A stretch of 64,000 nt of DNA from Streptomyces uncialis (GTDB taxonomy: Bacteria > Actinomycetota > Actinomycetes > Streptomycetales > Streptomycetaceae). The translations under genes and the position numbers were made by a program. Below the pieces are notes generated by a model that saw only the letters and a program-made list of their open reading frames with translations, was not told the DNA's origin and searched no databases. Shown piece after piece: positions 1-7,200 of the stretch (its first letter is position 1; every line of letters starts with the position of its first letter). Where the stretch lies: the NCBI RefSeq assembly GCF_001905345.1, contig NZ_LFBV01000004.1:1-64000 (forward strand), written 5' to 3'.

Positions 1-112
1 GTTGCTCGCGTCCACTGTGTTGGTTCTGAAACCACGAACAACCAACACCCCCCTGCCCCGACCAGTGATGGTCGTGTGGGCCGGTGGGGGTGTGCGGGGT
101 GTGTTTCGTAGT
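1..112 (+). other. 23S-5S rRNA internal spacer
   Basis: The sequence ahead of the 5S gene has the look of a Streptomyces 23S-to-5S transcribed spacer. It holds an interrupted inverted repeat (TGTTGGTT near 18-25, AACCAACA near 40-47) and G/T-rich stretches, with no open frame. The 23S gene itself lies outside the window, and its exact 3' end cannot be fixed from here. Confidence 0.6.
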
Positions 113-231
113 GTTTCGGTGGTCATAGCGTGAGGGAAACGCCCGGTTACATTCCGAACCCGGAAGCTAAGCCTTACAGCGCCGATGGTACTGCAGGGGG
201 GACCCTGTGGGAGAGTAGGACACCGCCGAAC
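113..231 (+). rRNA. rrf: 5S ribosomal RNA
   Basis: About 119 nt match the actinobacterial 5S pattern: a TTCGGTGGTCATAGCG start, the CCCGGTTACATTCCGAACCC core, the GCCGATGGTACTGC loop E region, and a GGAGAGTAGGACACCGCC 3' half that pairs back with the 5' end. It is the last gene of an rRNA operon whose 16S and 23S lie upstream of the window. The ends are set by pairing of the terminal stem and are good to a few bases. Confidence 0.95.
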
Positions 232-242
232 TAACTTTATAG

Positions 243-288
243 AAGGAGCAGGTACCGGATCTTATGATCCGGTACCTGCTCCTTTTTT
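243..288 (+). terminator. rRNA operon terminator
   Basis: An 18-bp perfect stem (244-261 with 266-283), extended by one A-T pair, encloses a TTAT loop and runs into a T-tract. It starts about 12 nt after the 5S 3' end. This is a classical intrinsic terminator, unlike most hairpins in this window, which lack a T-tract. Confidence 0.95.
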
Positions 289-318
289 GTTTGCTTCATC
301 CGCCGTTCATATCGTGGC

Positions 319-1068
319 GTGAGCATCATCGGCATGGGGACAGTCGCAATACTGCGTGCCGCCGGGATCGGACCGGGGGACGAGGTCGTCGTACCGTCGT
401 TCGGGGACATCGGGTTGGCCGGCGCGGTGGTCGCCGTGGGGGCGGCACCCGTGTTCGCGGACATCGACCCGTCGTCGTACTGCCTCGACGCCGATTCCGT
501 GGCCGCCATGGTGAGTCCACGTACGGTCGCCGTCGTCGCCGTGCATCGCTTCGGGCGGCCCGCCGACCTCGGCCGGCTCCGGCAACTGGGGCGACGGCAC
601 GGGCTGCTGGTACTGGAGGAGGACGACGAAGACACCTCGCCGGATGCCTTGGGCGTCGGTGAGCTGGACGAGCTGGAACAGGTGCGGCTGCGGCGGGCGC
701 GTGCCGCGTACTTCGACTCCCGGCTGCGTGGGGTACGCACCCCGCCGCACGGCGACGGGCATACGTACCGGAGCTATGTCGTCCGGGTGCCGGGGAACGG
801 CCGGCCCGACCGGGACGCGTTCGCCAGGGCGCTGCGGGCCCGGGGCGTCGAGTGCGCCGTGCCGGTGCGGACGCCCGTGCACCGGATGCCGGGCTTTCGG
901 CGCGGGGTGCTGCTGCCGGAGACGGAACGGGCCGCCGCGGAGACGCTGGCGCTGCCCATGGCCGCGTCCCTGACGTGGCGCCAGGTCCGGCGCGTCGTCG
1001 CCGCGTGCAACGCGCTCGGCGGACCGCTCCGGGCCGAGCCGGGATTCCGGATGGCCGCCGCTTTCTGA
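319..1068 (+). CDS. Shortened DegT/DnrJ/EryC1/StrS aminotransferase-like protein
   Basis: 249 aa from GTG 319, the first plausible start after the rRNA terminator. Residues 6-100 align with the PLP sugar-aminotransferase fold: GIGPGDEVVVPSF, then GAAPVFADIDP, then a VAVVAVHRFGRPAD block. Residues 125-245 resemble the family C-terminus (YRSYVVRVPG, RALRARGVE, LALPMAASLTW). Family members usually run 370-400 aa. Here the N-terminal 40-50 residues and a central block of roughly 80-100 residues, including the SxxK lysine that binds PLP, are missing, and an acidic LEEDDED segment sits where the cofactor Asp motif would be. Codon use stays coding-like, so it may be a conserved non-catalytic remnant rather than recent decay. 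No strong ribosome site is visible. Enzyme activity is unlikely. Confidence 0.6.
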   Translation: MSIIGMGTVAILRAAGIGPGDEVVVPSFGDIGLAGAVVAVGAAPVFADIDPSSYCLDADSVAAMVSPRTVAVVAVHRFGRPADLGRLRQLGRRHGLLVLEEDDEDTSPDALGVGELDELEQVRLRRARAAYFDSRLRGVRTPPHGDGHTYRSYVVRVPGNGRPDRDAFARALRARGVECAVPVRTPVHRMPGFRRGVLLPETERAAAETLALPMAASLTWRQVRRVVAACNALGGPLRAEPGFRMAAAF

Positions 1069-1149
1069 ACCCTCCCGCTTTCCGGACACCCGCGGGAACC
1101 GGGCCGACGGTCGGGCGGCCGATGGTGCCGAACACCCCCGCGTTCGGGG

Positions 1150-1155
1150 TATGAT
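1150..1155 (+). promoter_or_regulatory. -10 element of tRNA-Thr promoter
   Basis: TATGAT lies 39 nt ahead of the mature tRNA 5' end, a sensible place for a precursor start. No good -35 hexamer is seen 16-19 nt upstream, so the assignment rests on the -10 and position alone. Confidence 0.45.
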
Positions 1156-1194
1156 CTATTCCGTTGCCAAGCGGGAAACACCGCGAAGCGACAG

Positions 1195-1267
1195 GCCCCT
1201 ATAGCTCAGTCGGTAGAGCGTCTCCATGGTAAGGAGAAGGTCAACGGTTCGATTCCGTTTGGGGGCT
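1195..1267 (+). tRNA. tRNA-Thr (anticodon GGT)
   Basis: A complete cloverleaf can be drawn. The acceptor GCCCCTA pairs with TGGGGGC (one G-U pair). The D stem is GCTC/GAGC, the anticodon stem TCTCC/GGAGA with loop ATGGTAA, and the T stem AACGG/CCGTT around TTCGATT. The loop gives anticodon GGT, reading ACC and ACU threonine codons. CCA is not encoded, as is usual for Streptomyces tRNAs. No integrase or duplicated 3' end is visible, so it is not occupied by an element here. Confidence 0.97.
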
Positions 1268-1279
1268 CAGCGCAAAAGG

Positions 1280-1309
1280 AAGGCCCCGGCCGATCGGCCG
1301 GGGCCTTTT
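1280..1309 (+). terminator. Terminator after tRNA-Thr
   Basis: A 28-bp perfect palindrome (1280-1307) is followed by TTTT on the plus strand and preceded by AAAA. It can stop both the tRNA transcript and the converging phosphatase gene on the minus strand. Confidence 0.9.
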
Positions 1310-1331
1310 GTGTGCCCCGGAGGGCCCGGCC

Positions 1332-3926
1332 TCAGATCTGGAGGCCGGGGACCCGCATCACGAGGATCGCCATGTCGTCCGAGGGGGCCGCGGTGGCGAA
1401 GCGGTCCACCGCCCGCATCACCCTGGCGGCGACCGCGCCGGCCGTGAGACCCGTGGACGACGCGAGCACCTCCGCCAGACCGTCGTCGCCCAGCATGCGG
1501 CTGCCCTCACGGCGTTCGGTGACGCCGTCCGTGACGCACAGCAGGACATCCCCCGGGTCGAGGGTCACCGTCTGCTCGTACAGCTCCAGGTCGTCCATGA
1601 CGCCGAGCAGCGGCTGAGGTTCGGCGGCGGCCTCGACCGTGCCGTCCTGGCGGAGCCGCAGCGGGAGCGGGTGGCCCGCGCAGACCACCTTGAGTACGGC
1701 GCTGCCGTCCTCCTGCGGCCACAGCTCGCCGTACAGGAGCGTGAGGAAGCGGCTGCGGGCGCCCTCGTCGAGGATCGCGGCGTTCAGCCGTTCCAGGACC
1801 GCCGGGCCGCTGAAGCCCTCCCGGGCGAGCAGCCGCAGCGCGTGCCGGGCCAGACCCGTCACCGCGGCGGCCTCCGGGCCGGTGCCGCAGACATCGCCGA
1901 TGGCGAAGCCGTAGGCGCCGTCACGGATCGGGAAGAGGTCGTAGAAGTCGCCGCCGACCTCGTTGCCCTCGCCCGCGGCGCGGTAGATGACCTCCACCTC
2001 GACGCCCGGGATCTCGGGCGTCTGCGGGGGCAGCAGACTGCGCTGGAGCGACTGGCTGATCGCCGTGCGCTCCGAGTACAGCCGGGCGTTGTCGAGGGCG
2101 AGGGCCGCTCGGCGGGACAGGTCCTCGGCCAGCTCCAGGATCTCCTGGCGGAAGTGGTCGTCGGCCGGCCGGCCGAGGGTCAGCATGCCGATGACCCGGT
2201 TGCGGGCCACCAGGGGCAGCACCACGGTCTCGCCGCCGACCGACGAGGCGGTGTTGTGGACGGACATCGACTCGGGGTCGAAGCTGCGCCGGGAGGTGCC
2301 CCGCGCGGCCTCCTGCGCGGCGCGGGCGGGAGCCGTCCACACCCGGGCGCCCGGGGTCGGTACCGGGTCGGGCGGGGCGATCCTGGACAGCAGCTCCTTG
2401 AGCCCGTCGATGCGGTCCTCGTCCTCGTGCAGGACGTACGACAGGAACGGGTCGGAGGCCTGGTCGGCGATCGTGTAGACCGCGCACCAGGTGGCCAGGG
2501 TCGGGACGGTCATCTGGGCCATCAGGGCGAGCGTCTGGTCTCGGTCCAGGGTGCCCGCGAGCAGATCGGACGCCTCGACCAGGAAGCTCAGCGAGCCGCG
2601 GCGGAGCCGTTCCAGCTCACCGAGTCGGGCCGACTCGACGGCGAGGGCGATCCGGTCGGCGGCGAACTGGAGGCGCAGGGCCTCCTCGTTGGAGTAGCGG
2701 TCGGGGGACTCGGCGGCGACCCCGAGGGAGCCCGTGAGGCGTCCTTCGACCTTCAGCGGGACGGTGACGACCGAGCGCATGCCCGTGCCGATGAGCAGCG
2801 GAACGGCGCCCGGGACGACCGACAGATCCTCGTGGACGGCGGGCATCCGGGCGGAGCCGTACCGGCCGGGGCCCGCCTCGACGGGGACCCGGGCGAAGCG
2901 CTGGCGGGCCGAGGGCAGTCCGGTGGACGCGCGGACCTCCAGCTCCGTCTCGTCGTCGGTGGCGAGCAGCAGGAACGCGGCGTCGGCGTCGAGCATGTCG
3001 CGGGCGCGTTCGACGGTGCGCTGGAGCAGTCCGTCGAGGTCGTCGGGGGCGGGGGAACCGATGAACACCTCGAACGGATCGGCGGGTCCGCTGTCGGGGA
3101 GGGCTCCGGTGTCCGCCGCGGGGAGCCGCAGGGGTGTCTGGATGACGGCGCGTTCGTGGTCGCGGACGAGCAGACAGACCGTCGAGGGTTCGCCGTCGGT
3201 GTCGCGTACCCGCAGATGCGAGGCGTAGACGGGGACGACCCGGCCCGCCGCGTTGCGGATGCCGTAGCTGCCCTCCCAGCGGGAGAGCTGGAGGGCCTCG
3301 GCGATGCCGGTGCTGGTGCCGGGGGTGTGGGGCCAGGCGGCGAGGTCGGTGAGCGGTTTGCCGATGACCTGGTCGGGCTGGTGGCCGAAGAGTTCCCCGG
3401 CGTCCTCGTTCCAGGCGGAGACCGTGGCGGCGCCGTCGATCTGGATGACGGCGACCCTGACCCGGCCGTCGGTGACGGGGAGCAGGGCCACGGGCAGGCT
3501 GGGGCCCGCGCTGCGGGTGCCGACGGGCCGGTCGGGCAGCTCCATCAGGAACCAGACGCGCTTGTGGGAGGGGCTGTACTCGACGCCCCAGCGTCCGGCG
3601 AGGGCCGCGCAGAGCTGGAGGCCGCGGCCGCTCTCCCGGTCGGGGCTGCCCATGTCGCCGGGGGAGTGCTGGAGCGGGATCTCGCGTTCCGGATAGCGGT
3701 CGGCGACCTCGATCCGCACGGTGTCGCCGGAGCGCAGGCACAGCACCTCGGCGGACGTACCTGCGTGGATGACGGCGTTGGTGACGAGTTCGCTGGTGAG
3801 GACGACGGCGTCGTCGATGATGTCGGCGAAGCCCCAGCCCTGGAGCGTGTCCCGGACGAAGGAACGGGCCGTTGCCACGGATCTGCCCGCGGGTGGGAAG
3901 GTGGCGGCCGCGCGCGCGGTGATCAC
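1332..3926 (-). CDS. SpoIIE-type PP2C phosphatase with HATPase, PAS and GAF domains
   Basis: 864 aa from GTG 3926. The order is: an RsbW-like ATPase (about 5-130, TSELVTNAVIHAG and ESGRGLQLCAAL), a PAS domain (about 150-270), two GAF domains (about 285-440 and 450-620), and a C-terminal SpoIIE/PP2C phosphatase (about 650-864). The metal-binding Asp motifs GGDFYDLF, IGDVCGTG, VTDGVTE and SDDMAI are intact. Such proteins normally switch partner proteins (anti-sigma antagonists) by dephosphorylation in response to ligands sensed by PAS/GAF; the partner is not identifiable here. The frame stays open to ATG 4112. I prefer GTG 3926 because AAGGAG lies 4 nt ahead and the HATPase fold begins at once; ATG 4031 (GGAGG 12 nt upstream) is the main alternative. 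It is divergent from the osaA-like kinase. Confidence 0.9.
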   Translation of the reverse strand: MITARAAATFPPAGRSVATARSFVRDTLQGWGFADIIDDAVVLTSELVTNAVIHAGTSAEVLCLRSGDTVRIEVADRYPEREIPLQHSPGDMGSPDRESGRGLQLCAALAGRWGVEYSPSHKRVWFLMELPDRPVGTRSAGPSLPVALLPVTDGRVRVAVIQIDGAATVSAWNEDAGELFGHQPDQVIGKPLTDLAAWPHTPGTSTGIAEALQLSRWEGSYGIRNAAGRVVPVYASHLRVRDTDGEPSTVCLLVRDHERAVIQTPLRLPAADTGALPDSGPADPFEVFIGSPAPDDLDGLLQRTVERARDMLDADAAFLLLATDDETELEVRASTGLPSARQRFARVPVEAGPGRYGSARMPAVHEDLSVVPGAVPLLIGTGMRSVVTVPLKVEGRLTGSLGVAAESPDRYSNEEALRLQFAADRIALAVESARLGELERLRRGSLSFLVEASDLLAGTLDRDQTLALMAQMTVPTLATWCAVYTIADQASDPFLSYVLHEDEDRIDGLKELLSRIAPPDPVPTPGARVWTAPARAAQEAARGTSRRSFDPESMSVHNTASSVGGETVVLPLVARNRVIGMLTLGRPADDHFRQEILELAEDLSRRAALALDNARLYSERTAISQSLQRSLLPPQTPEIPGVEVEVIYRAAGEGNEVGGDFYDLFPIRDGAYGFAIGDVCGTGPEAAAVTGLARHALRLLAREGFSGPAVLERLNAAILDEGARSRFLTLLYGELWPQEDGSAVLKVVCAGHPLPLRLRQDGTVEAAAEPQPLLGVMDDLELYEQTVTLDPGDVLLCVTDGVTERREGSRMLGDDGLAEVLASSTGLTAGAVAARVMRAVDRFATAAPSDDMAILVMRVPGLQI

Positions 3927-4293
3927 AGAACTCCTTGTCCGGGATTCGACGTGCTGTGCTCCCGGGCCGGCGTCACGCCGGGTCCGGGGTTCCGGGGGTT
4001 GCCCCCCGGGCAGTTGCAGTCCGGTGGTCATGCTGGGGCCGCGCCTCCGATGCCCGCTCGTACTTCTGCCACCTTCCTGGCCGGGCGGGCCGGGACGGGT
4101 GGACAGCCGCATGCCAGGTTACTTACCTTCGCGGTCCGTGCGGATGCCACCCGTCAGTGATTCCACCCCCAGGGTGTGGCGGCGGTGTGCGAAGCTGCCG
4201 AACTGTTATGGCCTGGTTCCTTCGGGGTGAAACACTGGGCAGGCTTCAGAGGACGGTCCGAGGCACGAGGTCGACCCTTCAGGGAGGGACACG
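3927..4293. other. Divergent intergenic region (phosphatase / osaA)
   Basis: This 367-bp stretch separates the divergent phosphatase and hybrid kinase genes and should hold both promoters. The minus-strand frame of the phosphatase stays open to 4112, so part may be coding if a longer N-terminus is used. I see no convincing -35/-10 pair or palindrome. Confidence 0.5.
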
Positions 4294-7200
4294 GTGGAGT
4301 CTGGCGCGGCAGCGCGGGGCACGAGCGCGCGAGGCAAGGGCGGACAGTCCGTGAAACGGGCACGCCCCGCGCGTAAGGGGACGACCCCCGTGGAGACGGC
4401 TGAGCTGCACCGTCTGCTGGCGGCACTGGAGTCGATGCGGGACGGCAACTTCCGCAAGCGGCTGCCGGTGGCCGGTGACGACGTACTCGCGGAGATCGCG
4501 ACCGTCTTCAACGAGGTCGCGGACCGCAATCTGCATCTCACGGGTGAGCTGGCACGGGTGCGGCGGATGGTCGGCCGTGAGGGAAAGATCACGGAGCGGC
4601 TGGACACGGGCCCCTGCGAGGGGTCCTGGGCCGCCGCGATCAACGCGTCGAACGCGCTGGTCGACGATCTCGTACGGCCGGTGTCCGAGGTGGGGCGGGT
4701 GCTGTCCGCGGTGGCGGAGGGCGATCTGGAGCAGCGGATGGAGCTGCGTCCGCACGGGGCGAACGGCGCCGGGCTGCCGCTGCGTGGTGAGTTCCTGAAG
4801 GTCGGCCGGACGGTCAACAACCTGGTCGACCAGCTCTCGACGTTCACCGACGAGGTCACCCGGGTGGCCAGCGAGGTCGGTACGGAGGGCAAGCTGGGCG
4901 GTCAGGCCCGGGTGCGGGGGATGTCCGGTTCGTGGAAGGACCTCACGGACTCCGTCAACACGATGGCGTTCCGGCTGACGGCGCAGGTGCGGGACATCGC
5001 GCTGGTGACGACGGCGGTGGCCAAGGGCGATCTGTCGCGCAAGGTGACCGTCCATGTCGACGGCGAGATGCTGGAGCTCAAGAACACCGTCAACACGATG
5101 GTGGACCAGCTGTCGTCGTTCTCGTCCGAGGTGACGCGGGTCGCGCGTGAGGTCGGTACCGAGGGTGAACTGGGCGGCCAGGCCAAGGTGCCTGGTGTCG
5201 CGGGCGTGTGGAAGGACCTGACCGACTCCGTCAACCTGATGGCGGGCAATCTCACCGCGCAGGTGCGGGGCATCGCGCAGGTGACGACGGCGGTGGCCAA
5301 CGGTGATCTGTCGCAGAAGGTGACGGTCAGCGCGCGCGGCGAGGTCGCGCAGCTCGCCGAGACGATCAACCAGATGACCGAGACGCTGCGGACGTTCGCG
5401 GACGAGGTCACCCGGGTGGCGAACGAGGTCGGTGCCGAGGGCCGGCTGGGCGGTCAGGCGCAGGTGCCGGGCGCGGCGGGTACCTGGAAGGACCTCACGG
5501 ACTCCGTCAACACGGTGTTCCGCAATCTCACCACGCAGGTGCGGGACATCGCGGCGGTGACGACGGCGGTCGCGAACGGTGATCTGTCGCAGAAGGTCAC
5601 CGTGGATGTCGCGGGCGAGATGCTGGAGCTGAAGAACACCGTCAACACGATGGTGGACCAGCTCTCCGGCTTCGGCGCCGAGGTGACGCGGGTGGCCCGC
5701 GAGGTCGGGGTGGAGGGTGAACTGGGCGGTCAGGCCCATGTGCAGGGTGCCGCCGGTACCTGGAAGGACCTCACGGACTCCGTCAACACGGCGTTCCGCA
5801 ACCTGACCGGTCAGGTCCGCAACATCGCGCAGGTCACCACGGCGGTCGCGAACGGTGATCTGTCGCAGAAGGTCACCGTCGATGTGTCCGGCGAGATGCT
5901 CCAGCTGAAGAACACCGTCAACACGATGGTCGATCAGCTGTCGAGCTTCGCGGACCAGGTCACGCGGATGGCGCGGGACGTGGGTACGGAAGGGCGGCTC
6001 GGCGGCCAGGCGCGGGTGGACGGCGTCAGCGGTACGTGGAAGGAGCTGACGGACTCCGTCAACTTCATGGCCGGGAACCTGACGTCGCAGGTGCGGCAGA
6101 TCGCGCAGGTGACCACGGCGGTCGCGCGTGGTGATCTGTCGCAGAAGATCGACGTGGACGCGCGCGGGGAGATCCTGGAGCTGAAGAACACCATCAACAC
6201 GATGGTGGACCAGCTGTCCGCGTTCGCGGACCAGGTGACCCGGGTGGCCCGGGACGTGGGCACCGAGGGCAGGCTGGGCGGTCAGGCGCAGGTGCCGGGG
6301 GTCGCCGGGGTGTGGCGCGACCTCACGGACTCCGTGAACGGGATGGCGTCGAATCTGACGGGTCAGGTCCGCAACATCGCGCAGGTCGCCACGGCGGTCG
6401 CGCGTGGTGATCTGTCGCAGAAGATCGACGTGGACGCGCGCGGCGAGATCCAGGAGCTGAAGAACACCCTCAACACGATGGTGGACCAGCTCTCGAACTT
6501 TGCGGAGCAGGTCACCAGGGTCGCGCGTGAGGTCGGTACGGAGGGCATCCTCGGCGGTCAGGCCGAGGTGCAGGGGGTGTCCGGTACGTGGAAGGACCTC
6601 ACCCAGTCCGTCAACTTCATGGCGAACAATCTGACGATCCAGGTGCGCAGCATCGCGGAGGTGACGACGGCGGTCGCCCGGGGTGATCTGTCGAAGAAGA
6701 TCACGGTCGACGCCAAGGGCGAGATCCTGGAGCTCGTCACCACCGTCAACACGATGGTGGACCAGCTGTCGAACTTCGCGGAGCAGGTCACCAGGGTGGC
6801 CCGTGAGGTGGGTACCGAGGGCAATCTTGGCGGTCAGGCGCGGGTGCCCGGGGTGACGGGCATCTGGAAGGACCTCAGCGACAACGTCAACCTGATGGCC
6901 AACAACCTGACCAGTCAGGTGCGGAACATCTCGCAGGTGTCGGCGGCCGTCGCCAACGGCGATCTCACCAAGAAGGTCACCGTGGAGGCGCGCGGCGAGG
7001 TCGCGCAGCTCGCGGACACCGTCAACACGATGGTGACGACCCTGTCGTCGTTCGCGGACGAGGTGACCCGGGTGGCCCGCGAGGTGGGCACCGACGGCAT
7101 CCTGGGCGGTCAGGCGCGGGTGCCGGGGGTGTCGGGCACCTGGAAGGACCTGACCGAGTCCGTGAACTCGATGGCGTCGAATCTGACGGGTCAGGTCCGC

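Noticed and set aside
1195..1267. tRNA-Thr as an integration site (attB)
   Set aside because: No integrase, no duplicated tRNA 3' end and no foreign-looking DNA next to it.
1308..4160. A 950-codon open frame opposite the SpoIIE phosphatase
   Set aside because: A shadow of a well-recognised multidomain gene in GC-rich DNA; no domain can be seen in the translated product.
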